A DNA stretch of 64,000 nucleotides from Peterkaempfera bronchialis (GTDB taxonomy: Bacteria; Actinomycetota; Actinomycetes; Streptomycetales; Streptomycetaceae). Positions 9,085 through 17,895 of the stretch are shown here, in pieces. Under the pieces are notes generated by a model, which was given only the letters and a program-made list of their open reading frames with translations, was not told the DNA's origin and made no database searches. Numbering within the stretch: position 1 is the first letter of the stretch; every line of letters begins with the position of its first letter. The stretch spans positions 1,302,001 to 1,366,000 of the forward strand of contig NZ_CP031264.1 of the NCBI RefSeq assembly GCF_003258605.2, given 5' to 3'. A program made the position numbers and the translations under genes.

Positions 9085-9284
9085 CGCCGGATGGCGCAGG
9101 TTGGCCGAGGCCGGGATGGACCAGGCCATATCCTCCATCTGCCGCACTCCCGTAGGCACCTTCCGGTGCACGGGCGCGGCAGCCGCAGGGGCCCGCTCCC
9201 CGGATGCCGCAGCCGGCCGTGCTCGTGGACGAGCCTGACCGGCGAGTGGCGCTTTCCGCACCCCAACCCTACGCGATGGGCAGG

Positions 9285-10196
9285 ATGACGCACCCGACCA
9301 CCCCCGCAGAGAAGCCGTTCGAGGCAGATTTCGCCCTGCCGGACGACACCGACGACCACGATGACACCGACGGTTCCGACGACACCGACGACGACACCGA
9401 CGCCGTCCGCCGCGCCTCCGGCATCGGCGAGAGCAGCCGGGCCAGCCGCCACTGGTGGGACCGCAACGCCGACGAGTACCAGGACGAGCACGGCGCCTTC
9501 CTCGGCGACGACCGCTTCGTCTGGGGCCCCGAGGGTCTGGACGAGGCGGCGGCGCGGCTGCTCGGCGACCCCGCCGGGCTGGCCGGGCGCCGGGTGCTGG
9601 AGATCGGCGCCGGCGCCGCCCAGTGCTCCCGCTGGCTCGCCGGGCAGGGCGCCCACCCGGTCGCCCTGGACATCTCGCTGCGCCAGCTCCAGCACTCCCG
9701 CCGGATCGACGACGCGCATGGCCGCCGCCCGGTCCCGGTGGTGCAGGCGGACGCCGCCGTACTGCCGTTCGCCGACGGCTCCTTCGACCTGGCCTGCTCG
9801 GCGTACGGCGCGGTGCCGTTCAGCGCCGACACGGCGCGGCTGATGCGCGAGGTGCACCGGGTGCTGCGGCCCGGCGGGCGGTGGGTCTTCTCGGTCACCC
9901 ACCCGATCCGCTGGGCCTTCCCCGACGAGCCCGGGCCGGAGGGGCTGACCGCGATCTCGTCCTACTTCGACCGCCGCCCCTACGTCGAGCAGGACGAGCA
10001 GGGCCGCGCCGTCTATGTGGAGCACCACCGCACCCTGGGCGACCGGGTCAGGGAACTGGTCGCGGCGGGCTTCCGGCTGGTGGACCTGGTGGAGCCCGAG
10101 TGGCCGGACGGCCTGGAGCAGGAGTGGGGCGGCTGGAGCCCGCTCCGGGGGCGGCTGCTGCCGGGTACGGCGGTCTTCGTCTCGGTACGGGACTGA
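9285..10196 (+). CDS. Class I SAM-dependent methyltransferase
   Basis: 303 residues from the ATG at 9285 (an in-frame ATG at 9276 is possible). A Rossmann methyltransferase of the Methyltransf_11 type: LEIGAGAAQCSRWLA is the SAM loop, PVALDISLRQLQ the acidic-end strand, ADAAVLPFADGSFDLA motif II, and VLRPGGRWVFSVTHP motif III. The N-terminus has a low-complexity Asp/Thr stretch encoded by GACACC-type hexamers. The substrate is not evident. It is divergent from rpsA and 52 bp before hrpB on the same strand, so the two may share a transcript. Confidence 0.85.
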   Translation: MTHPTTPAEKPFEADFALPDDTDDHDDTDGSDDTDDDTDAVRRASGIGESSRASRHWWDRNADEYQDEHGAFLGDDRFVWGPEGLDEAAARLLGDPAGLAGRRVLEIGAGAAQCSRWLAGQGAHPVALDISLRQLQHSRRIDDAHGRRPVPVVQADAAVLPFADGSFDLACSAYGAVPFSADTARLMREVHRVLRPGGRWVFSVTHPIRWAFPDEPGPEGLTAISSYFDRRPYVEQDEQGRAVYVEHHRTLGDRVRELVAAGFRLVDLVEPEWPDGLEQEWGGWSPLRGRLLPGTAVFVSVRD

Positions 10197-10248
10197 CCCG
10201 CACCCGCCGCCCCGCAGCGGCCGGCGGCGGTCCGGGAGACTGGGCCCC

Positions 10249-12948
10249 ATGCGACCGTCCGCCACCGACCGACGCCCGCCCGCCGGGGAGCAGCCGTGGG
10301 AGGGCCTGCCCGTGCGGCAGGCCCTCCCCGGGCTGCTCGCCGCCCTCGACCGGCGGGGGACGGCGGTGCTCGCCGCCCCGCCCGGCACCGGCAAGACCAC
10401 CCTGGTGCCGCTGGCGCTGGCCGGGCTGGTGCCCATCGCCCGGGAGAGCACGCCGGACAGCGGACCGGACGGCGGACCGGGCGGGCCGCCCCGCCGGGTG
10501 GTCGTCGCCGAGCCCCGGCGGCTCGCGGTACGGGCCGCCGCCCGGCGGATGGCCTGGCTGCTGGGCGAGCAGCCGGGCGGCCGGGTGGGCTTCAGCATGC
10601 GGGGCGAGCGCCGGGCCGGACCGGGGACGCTGGTCGAGGTGGTCACCACCGGGGTGCTGCTGCAACGGCTGCAACGCGACCCGGAGCTGACCGGCGTCGA
10701 CACCGTGCTGCTGGACGAGTGCCATGAACGGCACCTGGACGCGGACACCGCCCTGGCCTTCCTGCTGGACGTCCGCGCGGCGCTCCGCCCCGAGCTGCGG
10801 CTGGTGACCGCCTCCGCCACCTCGGACACCGCCGCCTGGGCGCGGCTGCTCGGCGGCGAGGACGGCCCCGCGCCGGTGGTCGAGGCACAGGGCACCGCCC
10901 ATGAGGTGGCGGTGGTGTGGGCGCCGCCGCCCCGGCCGGTGCGCCCGCCGCAGGGCACCCGGGTCGACCCGGCGCTGCTGGACCATGTGGCGGCCACCGT
11001 GCGGCGGGCGCTCGCCGAGTGCGGCGGCGATGTGCTCTGCTTCCTGCCCGGCGTGGGCGAGATCGCCCGGGTGGCTGGACTGCTCGGCGGGGCGGACGGC
11101 GTCGATGTGCTCCAGGTCCACGGCGGGGCGCCGCAGGCCGTACAGGACGCGGTGCTCGCGCCCGGGGAGCGGCGCCGGGTCGTGCTGGCCACCTCGGTCG
11201 CCGAGTCCAGCCTCACCGTGCCGGGGGTGCGGGCGGTGGTCGACTGCGGGCTGGCCCGGGAACCGCGCACCGACCATGCCCGGGGCCTCTCCAGCCTGGT
11301 CACGGTACGGGCGTCGCTGGCCGCCGCCCGGCAGCGGGCGGGGCGGGCCGGGCGGGAGGCCCCCGGCACCGTGTACCGCTGCTGGCAGCAGGCCGAGGAC
11401 GCCCGTACCGCGCCCTACCCGGCGCCGGAGATCGCCCTTGCCGATCTGACCTCCTTCGCACTTCAGGCGGCCTGCTGGGGCGACCCCGACGCCGCCGGGC
11501 TGGCTCTGCCGGACCCGCCGCCGTCCGGTGCGCTGGCCGCCGCCCGGGAGGCGCTGCGCGCGGTGGGCGCGGTGGACGGGTCCGGCCGGGTGACCGCGCG
11601 CGGCCGGTCGATGGCCGCCGTGGGGGTCCATCCCCGGCTGGCCAGGGCGCTGCTGGACGGCGCCGCGCGGGTCGGGGCGCGGCGGGCGGCCGAGGTGGTG
11701 GCGCTGCTCTCCGAGGAGCCGCCGCGCGCCCTGGGCGACGATCTGGCGGCGGTGTGGCGGCAGGCCCGGGCGGGCGGCGGCGGCCACCCGGGGTGGGCGG
11801 CCCGCTGGCGCGACGAGGTCGGCCGGCTGCGGCGGGGGCTGGACGGGGCGGCGGCGCCCGACGAGGGGCCCGAGGTGTCCGACGGAGCGTCCGACGCGGT
11901 GCCGGACAGGGTGTCGGACGGGGCGGCGGCCGGGCTGGTGGTGGCGCTGGCCTTCCCGGAGCGGGTGGCCCGGATGCGCGGGGACCGCACGCGCGGCGAC
12001 CGGCCGGAGCCGGGCGCGGCACGGGTGCCGTATCTGATGGCGTCGGGCACCGCCGCCGAGGTGGCCGGCGGGTCGCCGCTGGCGGGCGAGCCATGGCTGG
12101 CGGTGGCTGTGGCGGACCGGCCCGCCGGGTCGCCCTCGGCCCGGGTGCTGCGGGCGGCGGCGATCGGCGAGGACGCCGCGCGGTGGGCGGCGGCGCCGCT
12201 GCTCGCGGTGCGCGAGGAGGTGGTCTGGGCGGTGCCGGACGGGGGTCGGCGCGGTGAGGTGGCGGCCCGGCGGGTGGAGGCGCTGGGCGCGGTCGAACTG
12301 GCCGCCGTACCGCTGCGGTCGCCCGAGCCGGGCCTGCTGCGGGCGGCGCTGCTGGACGGCCTGGCCCGCGAGGGGGTGTCGGCGCTGCTGACCTGGCGGG
12401 AGGCCGCGGTGGGGCTGCGCGAGCGGCTGGCGTTTCTGCACCGGGCGCTGGGCGGGCCCTGGCCGGAGGTCTCGGACGGCGCGCTGCTGGCGCGGGCCGA
12501 GGAGTGGTTGGGGCCGGAGTTGGCCCGGGCCCGGCGCCGCGCCGACCTGGAGCGGATCGACACGGCGGAGGCGCTGCGGCGGCTGCTGCCGTGGGCTGGC
12601 GGCGAGGCGCTGCGGCTGGATGCGCTCGCCCCGGAGCGGATCGAGGTGCCGAGCGGGTCGCGGATCCGGGTGGACTACTCGGGGGAGCGGCCGGTGCTGG
12701 CGGTGAAGCTCCAGGAGCTCTTCGGGTGGGATGCCGCCCCGGCGCTGGCGGGCGGGCGGGTGCCGCTCACCGTGCATCTGCTGTCGCCGGCGGGGCGGCC
12801 GGCGGCGGTCACCGGCGATCTGGCGTCCTTCTGGCGGGACGGCTACCGGGCGGTCCGCGCCGAGCTGCGCGGCCGCTACCCGCGCCACCCCTGGCCGGAG
12901 GACCCCACCAGGGCCGAGCCGACCCGCCGCACCCGGCCGCGCCGGTAG
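10249..12948 (+). CDS. hrpB: ATP-dependent RNA helicase HrpB (DEAH/DExH family)
   Basis: 899 residues from the ATG at 10249. The frame is open further upstream, but that part overlaps the preceding gene out of frame. Seen: Walker A APPGTGKTT at about residues 43-51, the DExH box DECHERHLD, motif III SATSD, and motif VI QRAGRAGREAPG, followed by the HA2/OB and HrpB C-terminal domains. The C-terminal block has PSGSRIRVDYS and ends with FWRDGYRAVRAELRGRYPRHPWPEDP, a typical HrpB tail (here split as FWRDGYRAVR and RYPRHPWPEDP). The precise cellular role of HrpB is poorly defined. It converges on polA. Confidence 0.93.
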   Translation: MRPSATDRRPPAGEQPWEGLPVRQALPGLLAALDRRGTAVLAAPPGTGKTTLVPLALAGLVPIARESTPDSGPDGGPGGPPRRVVVAEPRRLAVRAAARRMAWLLGEQPGGRVGFSMRGERRAGPGTLVEVVTTGVLLQRLQRDPELTGVDTVLLDECHERHLDADTALAFLLDVRAALRPELRLVTASATSDTAAWARLLGGEDGPAPVVEAQGTAHEVAVVWAPPPRPVRPPQGTRVDPALLDHVAATVRRALAECGGDVLCFLPGVGEIARVAGLLGGADGVDVLQVHGGAPQAVQDAVLAPGERRRVVLATSVAESSLTVPGVRAVVDCGLAREPRTDHARGLSSLVTVRASLAAARQRAGRAGREAPGTVYRCWQQAEDARTAPYPAPEIALADLTSFALQAACWGDPDAAGLALPDPPPSGALAAAREALRAVGAVDGSGRVTARGRSMAAVGVHPRLARALLDGAARVGARRAAEVVALLSEEPPRALGDDLAAVWRQARAGGGGHPGWAARWRDEVGRLRRGLDGAAAPDEGPEVSDGASDAVPDRVSDGAAAGLVVALAFPERVARMRGDRTRGDRPEPGAARVPYLMASGTAAEVAGGSPLAGEPWLAVAVADRPAGSPSARVLRAAAIGEDAARWAAAPLLAVREEVVWAVPDGGRRGEVAARRVEALGAVELAAVPLRSPEPGLLRAALLDGLAREGVSALLTWREAAVGLRERLAFLHRALGGPWPEVSDGALLARAEEWLGPELARARRRADLERIDTAEALRRLLPWAGGEALRLDALAPERIEVPSGSRIRVDYSGERPVLAVKLQELFGWDAAPALAGGRVPLTVHLLSPAGRPAAVTGDLASFWRDGYRAVRAELRGRYPRHPWPEDPTRAEPTRRTRPRR

Positions 12949-13015
12949 CCGACCCGACCCGACCCGGCCTGACCCGGCCCGGCGACCCGGGCGACCCGGG
13001 AGCCGCCGTCGGCCT

Positions 13016-13034
13016 CTCCCGGGCCGCCCGGGAG
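13016..13034. terminator. Hairpin between convergent hrpB and polA
   Basis: Arms CTCCCGGG (13016-13023) and CCCGGGAG (13027-13034) with a 3-nt loop, just 4 bp outside the polA stop. The preceding 12949-13010 is a GACCCG-type simple repeat. Confidence 0.55.
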
Positions 13035-13037
13035 GTG

Positions 13038-15839
13038 TCAGTGCGCGGCGTCCTCCCAGTTGGGGCCGACGCCGACGGAGACGTCCAGCCGGGCGTCCAG
13101 CGGGTAGGCGGCGGCCATCTCGCGCCGCACCAGCTCCTCCACCCGCTCCCGCTCCCCCGGGGCCAGCTCCAGCACGATCTCGTCATGCACCTGGAGCAGC
13201 ATCCGGGACCGCAGCTGCTCCTTGGCCAGCCCCTCGTCCACCCGCAGCATGGCGATCTTGACGATGTCGGCGGCGGAGCCCTGGATCGGCGCATTGAGCG
13301 CCATCCGCTCGGCCATCTCGCGGCGCTGCCGGTTGTCGCTGGTGAGGTCCGGCAGATAGCGGCGGCGGCCCAGCAGCGTCTCGGTGTAGCCGGTGACCCG
13401 GGCCTCCTCGACCACCCGGCGCAGGTAGTCCCGTACCCCGCCGAACCGCTCGAAGTAGTTCTCCATCAGCCGCCGCGCCTCGGCGGCCTCGATGCCCAGC
13501 TGCTGGGAGAGCCCGAAGGCGGAGAGGCCGTACGCCAGCCCGTAGGACATGGCCTTGATCTTGCGGCGCATCTCGGCGTCGACGGCGGTCTTCGCCACCT
13601 CGAAGACCTGCGAGGCGACCGTGGTGTGCAGGTCCTCGCCGGAGGCGAACGCCTCGATCAGCGCCTCGTCCTGGGACAGATGGGCCATGATCCGCAGCTC
13701 GATCTGCGCGTAGTCGGCGGTCAGCAGCGACTCATAGCCGTCGCCGACCACGAAGGCGCGGCGGATGGAGCGGCCCTCCTCGGTGCGGACCGGGATGTTC
13801 TGGAGGTTGGGGTCCTGGGAGGAGAGCCGGCCGGTGGCGGCCACCATCTGGTTGAAGGTGGTGTGGATGCGGCCGTCGTCGGCGACCGTCTTGATCAGGC
13901 CCTCGACGGTGGTGCGCAGCTTGGCCTGGTCGCGGTGGCGCAGCAGGATGACCGGCAGCTCGTTGTCGGTCTGAGCGGCCAGCCAGAGCAGGGCGTCCGC
14001 GTCGGTGGTGTAGCCGGTCTTGATCTTCTTGGTCTTGGGCAGGCCCAGCTCTCCGAAGAGGATCTCCTGGAGCTGCTTGGGGGAGCCCAGGTTGAAGGGG
14101 TGCCCCACCACCGCGTGGGCCTCCTCCACGGCCTGCTGCACGGCTGCGGCGAACTGCGCCTCCAGGGTGGAGAGCCAGGTCCGGTCGGCGGCGATGCCGG
14201 TCCGCTCCATCCGGGCCAGCAGGGCGGCCATCGGCAGCTCCACGTCGCGCATCAGCTCCACGGCGCCGGCGCCGGGCCCGGGGGCGGTGAGGCGGTCCTC
14301 GAAGGCCCCGGCGAGGTCCAGCACGGTGCGGGCCTGGACCATCAGGGCCTGGGCGGCGGCCTCGGCGTCGTCCTCGTCGTCGCCGGAGGTGTCGAAGGAG
14401 AGCTGGCCGCTCTCGGTCTCGGCGGCGGGTTGCAGGGAGCGGCCCAGGTACTCCTCGGCGAGGGTCTCCAGGGCGAAGGAGCGGCGGCCCGGCTTCTCCA
14501 GGTACGCCGCCAGCGCGGAGTCGGCGGTGACCCCGGCGATCTCCCAGCCGTGCTCGGCGAAGGCCCGCATCACCTGCTTGGCGATGTGCAGCGCCTTGGG
14601 CCGGGCCGGGTCGGCCAGCCAGGCCGCGAACGCCCGCTCGTCCTCCTCGGCGAGCTGCACCGGGTCGAACCAGCCGGCCGGGCCGCTGGCGGTGGCCAGC
14701 GCCACCTCGCGCACCCGGCCCGCGCCCAGCGCCCAGTCGTAGACGGCGGCCAGCCCGACCCGCTCGGCGCCGGAGGCGTGCGCGGCCAGCCAGGCCGCGA
14801 CCGCGCCGGGGGCGGAGAGCACCGCGCCGTCCACCTCGACGCCGGGGCCGGCCGCAGCGGCGGCCTCCTCCTCGCCGGCGGCCGGGTCGACCGCGAAGAG
14901 CCGCTCCCGGAAGTTGGGGTTGCGGAACTCCAGCGCCTCCAGCACGGTCGCCAGCGCGTCCCGGTCGTAGGGGCCGCGCTCCAGGTCGGGGACGCCGAGC
15001 GGCAGCTCGACATCGCGTACCAGCTCGGTGAGGTCGCGGTTGCGCCGGACCGACTCCAGGTGCTCGCGCAGCTTCTCGCCGATCTTGCCCTTGACCTCGT
15101 CGACCCGCTCGACCAGGGCGTCGAAGGAGCCGAACTGGTTGATCCACTTGGCGGCGGTCTTCTCGCCGACGCCGGGGATGCCGGGCAGGTTGTCGGACGG
15201 GTCGCCGCGCAGCGCCGCCAGGTCGGGGTACTGCGTGGGGGTCACGCCGTACTTCTCGGCGACCTTCTCCGGGGTGTAGCGGGTCAGCTCGGAGACGCCC
15301 TTGGTGGGGTAGAGCACCGTGACGTGCTCGGAGACCAGTTGCAGCGCGTCCCGGTCGCCGGTGACGATCAGCACCTCGAACCCCTCGGCGGCGGCGGCCG
15401 TCGCCAGGGTGGCGATGATGTCGTCGGCCTCGAAGCCCTCCAGGGACATCCGGGAGAGCCGCATGGCGTCCAGCAGCTCGCCGATCAGGCCGACCTGGCT
15501 GCGGAACTCGTCCGGAGTGGCCGACCGGTTGGCCTTGTACTCCGGGAACCGCTCCGAGCGGAAGGTCTTCCGGGAGACGTCGAAGGCCACCGCGGCATGC
15601 GTCGGCGCCTCGTCCCGCAGGGTGTTGGCCAGCATCGAGGCGAAGCCGTACACCGCGTTGGTCGGCTGCCCGGTGGTGGTGTTGAAGTTCTCCACCGGCA
15701 GCGCGTAGAACGCCCGGTACGCCAGCGAATGCCCGTCCAGCAGCAGCAGCCGGGGCCGGCCCTTCCGACCGTCCGAACCCTTGTGCGCCACGCCTTGACC
15801 CGCCACTTGTCCGTCCGATCCTGCCGACTCCGCTGACAC
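13038..15839 (-). CDS. polA: DNA polymerase I
   Basis: 933 residues from the GTG at 15839; GTGs at 15806 and 15791 are alternatives (922 and 917 aa, nearer the usual length). It fills gaps and removes RNA primers during replication and repair. Domains: N-terminal 5'-3' exonuclease starting at RLLLLDGHSLAYRAFYALP with H3TH block LPGIPGVGEKTAAKW; a degenerate 3'-5' exonuclease region where I see no intact DxE motif, as in other actinobacterial PolA; and the polymerase domain with motif A DYAQIELRIMAHLSQD, motif B RRKIKAMSYGLAYG, motif C QVHDEIVLE. A -10-like TAGGAT lies just upstream of the first GTG. It is divergent from the thioesterase gene. Confidence 0.96.
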   Translation of the reverse strand: MSAESAGSDGQVAGQGVAHKGSDGRKGRPRLLLLDGHSLAYRAFYALPVENFNTTTGQPTNAVYGFASMLANTLRDEAPTHAAVAFDVSRKTFRSERFPEYKANRSATPDEFRSQVGLIGELLDAMRLSRMSLEGFEADDIIATLATAAAAEGFEVLIVTGDRDALQLVSEHVTVLYPTKGVSELTRYTPEKVAEKYGVTPTQYPDLAALRGDPSDNLPGIPGVGEKTAAKWINQFGSFDALVERVDEVKGKIGEKLREHLESVRRNRDLTELVRDVELPLGVPDLERGPYDRDALATVLEALEFRNPNFRERLFAVDPAAGEEEAAAAAGPGVEVDGAVLSAPGAVAAWLAAHASGAERVGLAAVYDWALGAGRVREVALATASGPAGWFDPVQLAEEDERAFAAWLADPARPKALHIAKQVMRAFAEHGWEIAGVTADSALAAYLEKPGRRSFALETLAEEYLGRSLQPAAETESGQLSFDTSGDDEDDAEAAAQALMVQARTVLDLAGAFEDRLTAPGPGAGAVELMRDVELPMAALLARMERTGIAADRTWLSTLEAQFAAAVQQAVEEAHAVVGHPFNLGSPKQLQEILFGELGLPKTKKIKTGYTTDADALLWLAAQTDNELPVILLRHRDQAKLRTTVEGLIKTVADDGRIHTTFNQMVAATGRLSSQDPNLQNIPVRTEEGRSIRRAFVVGDGYESLLTADYAQIELRIMAHLSQDEALIEAFASGEDLHTTVASQVFEVAKTAVDAEMRRKIKAMSYGLAYGLSAFGLSQQLGIEAAEARRLMENYFERFGGVRDYLRRVVEEARVTGYTETLLGRRRYLPDLTSDNRQRREMAERMALNAPIQGSAADIVKIAMLRVDEGLAKEQLRSRMLLQVHDEIVLELAPGERERVEELVRREMAAAYPLDARLDVSVGVGPNWEDAAH

Positions 15840-15973
15840 CCGAATCCTAGGGGTCGCCACCGACACCGGACACGGCGCGACAAAGCGGGCGCCCGCCTGC
15901 CGGGCCTCCGAGGGCCGCAAGTACGATCGCCAGCAGCCACCCCGACCACCGGGACGACGACGCAGGGAGCACC

Positions 15974-16468
15974 ATGGCCGAGCCCGCCACCACGCCCGCC
16001 ACGCCCGCCGAGCCGGCCACCCCGCAGGACGCGCGGCTGAACATCCCGCAGGACGTGGTCGACCACTTCGCCAAGCTCGGCGTGGACCCGTCCACCTTCT
16101 CCGGCGGCGATCTGGGCCGCCGGATGGGCATCCGGGTCGTGGAGGCGTCACCCGAGCGGGTCGTCGGCACCATGCCGGTGGACGGCAACCGGCAGCCGTA
16201 CGGGCTGCTGCACGGCGGCGCCTCGGCCGCCCTGGCCGAGACCCTGGGCTCGGTCGGCGCCATGCTGCACGCCGGCCCCGGCCGCTACGCCGTCGGCGTC
16301 GACCTCAACGCCACCCACCACCGCTCGGCGACCTCCGGCATCGTCACCGGCGTCGCCACCGCCGTCTACCGGGGCCGCACCGCCGCCACCTATGAGATCG
16401 CCATCACCGACGACCAGGGCCGCCGCATCACCAGCTGCCGGCTGACCTGCATGCTGCGCGACACCTGA
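15974..16468 (+). CDS. PaaI/YdiI-type hotdog-fold thioesterase
   Basis: 164 residues. The fold signature PYGLLHGGASAALAETLGS (about residues 75-93) is that of the PaaI/DUF4442 hotdog family, with the helix-capping HGG and the catalytic acid in the following helix. Such enzymes hydrolyse aromatic or acyl-CoA thioesters; the specific acyl group cannot be read from sequence. About 40 N-terminal residues, Ala/Pro/Thr-rich, are outside the domain. It is divergent from polA, a pairing seen in several Streptomyces genomes (from memory). The start ATG follows GGGAGCACC. Confidence 0.88.
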   Translation: MAEPATTPATPAEPATPQDARLNIPQDVVDHFAKLGVDPSTFSGGDLGRRMGIRVVEASPERVVGTMPVDGNRQPYGLLHGGASAALAETLGSVGAMLHAGPGRYAVGVDLNATHHRSATSGIVTGVATAVYRGRTAATYEIAITDDQGRRITSCRLTCMLRDT

Positions 16469-16515
16469 GACACCCGCGACACCCGCGACTCCCAAGACGC
16501 CTGAGCCCCACTCGG

Positions 16516-17118
16516 CTACCCGGCCCGCTCCGCGCCCTCGGGCAGCGGCGCGGGCCGCCGCAGCTGGAGCACCCGCCGCGCGGCCTCCCGGCGGCGTGAC
16601 GTCCCCCGCCCGCCCCCGCCGTCCCCGAGCAGCATCCGCCGCAGTACCGGGGTGGGCACCGCGCGCCGCACCGAGACCGCGGCGAAGCCCCAGCGGGCGA
16701 AGAACCGGTTGGCGTCCCGCAGCCCCGGGTGGATGTTGACCGCCACCTGCGCCGCCCCGCACTCCTCGGCGTAGCTGGCGGCGGCGGCCAGCAGCGCCCG
16801 GCCCACCCCGCCGCGCCGGAAGCCGTCGCGGACGTACATATAGTCGACATGCGCCGCCCGCACCCCGTGCAGCGGCGACAGCGGACGGTACGTCAGATAG
16901 GCCATCCCGGCGATCGCTCCGCCGACCGACGCCACCAGGAAGCGGGTGTCGGGCGTGGCCTGCGCCTGACGCAGCACCACCGCCAGCTCCTCGGCCGTCG
17001 GCCCGGGCAGGCCGCGCGACCAGGGGCCCAGCACCCCGTGCACCCGGGCCCAGCTCTCCGCCAGCTCCGGCAGATCCGCCGAGCGCGCCTCGCGCACCGA
17101 GATCACGGCCCGCGCCAT
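16516..17118 (-). CDS. GNAT family N-acetyltransferase
   Basis: 200 residues from ATG 17118 (MARAVISVREARSADL). The core has VASVGGAIAGMAYLTY, then YMYVRDGFRRGGVGRALL with the acetyl-CoA loop R-R-G-G-V-G-R-A. Later RFFARWGFAAVSVRRAVP is the usual NxxFYxxxGF-like end of the fold. The last 30 residues are Arg-rich and probably disordered. Substrate unknown. It converges with the thioesterase gene and is divergent from the liv operon across a long gene-free region. Confidence 0.85.
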   Translation of the reverse strand: MARAVISVREARSADLPELAESWARVHGVLGPWSRGLPGPTAEELAVVLRQAQATPDTRFLVASVGGAIAGMAYLTYRPLSPLHGVRAAHVDYMYVRDGFRRGGVGRALLAAAASYAEECGAAQVAVNIHPGLRDANRFFARWGFAAVSVRRAVPTPVLRRMLLGDGGGGRGTSRRREAARRVLQLRRPAPLPEGAERAG

Positions 17119-17895
17119 GGTGCACGCACCTCCCACCGCCAGCGGGCGCCCTGGAGCGCCCGGCCACCGCACCTCCACCGGTGCGGCCGACCCCGCCGAC
17201 GACGCCGTACGCGGCCGTTCGCTGCGGAGCGTACGTCACCCGCCCGACGCCGGTACAGCCCTCTTCGGCGGCGGGGCGGAGGCTCCGGCGCACACCCGGG
17301 TGCGGAGCCGTTTCACCGCGGGCGTACCTGGGCATGCCCCAGCAGCGGAGGGGGACGTGCGGTGAGCGGACAGCAGGCTGCGTGGTGCGGTGCGCCGGCG
17401 CGGGCCCCGACCGCGCCCTCCCCGGTCCGGGCCATCCCCAAGGAACTCACTCCTTCCCTCATGTTTGTAACGCTGCGTAATACGCATGCAATACAGTCGG
17501 CGCACGATTCTCGGGGCACGGTATGCATACGACCCGCCCCACACCCTCCGGCAGCCCTGCGCTCCGTCCGCAGATCGGAGCGGTAAGACTCCGTGAGCGA
17601 ACTGAATGCAGCGTCCGATATCCGGACACCCATGCCCCGACCTGCGGATATATGTCCAAGATCATTCCAGGACCCGGACAACGCCGCTCAACTGCGGCTG
17701 CGGCGCCACCATGCGAGACAACGACTCGGTGTGCTCATAACAAGACAATCACAGCCTGAGGACACCACTGCCCGTTCCCTCCGGGGGCCTCTAGAGTCAC
17801 GGCCAGTCACCGCGCCACCGGCTGCTCACGCCCCGAACCGGCGCGCGACTCGGCACCTCGCCTGGAGGAGCCTCCTGAAGAGGAAAGGACTGAAC
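17119..17895. promoter_or_regulatory. Gene-free control region upstream of the liv operon, with palindromes
   Basis: No gene supported in 777 bp. A reading frame opens at 17593 in phase with livK, but it would put a lipoprotein signal deep inside the protein. The block 17455-17760 is noticeably richer in A/T than the window. It holds perfect palindromes TGCGTA-A-TACGCA (17474-17486) and GTATGCATAC (17521-17530), and arms GTCCG/CGGAC around ATATC near 17613-17627. A possible -10 TAGAGT is at 17792-17797, giving a leader of about 90 nt. These look like operator sites for an amino-acid-responsive regulator, but the regulator is not identifiable here. Confidence 0.5.

Noticed and set aside
10015-10248. 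Longer N-terminus for hrpB
   Set aside because: The extension lies inside the methyltransferase gene in another frame; ATG 10249 begins a normal HrpB N-terminus.
12504-15836. Very long plus-strand ORF (1110 codons) opposite polA
   Set aside because: Low-complexity Gly/Val/His/Leu composition typical of antisense frames in GC-rich DNA; the minus strand encodes clear DNA polymerase I motifs.
17593-17895. Upstream extension of the livK reading frame to GTG 17593
   Set aside because: It would bury the lipoprotein signal about 100 residues inside the protein; GTG 17896 has a good ribosome site and gives a normal signal peptide.
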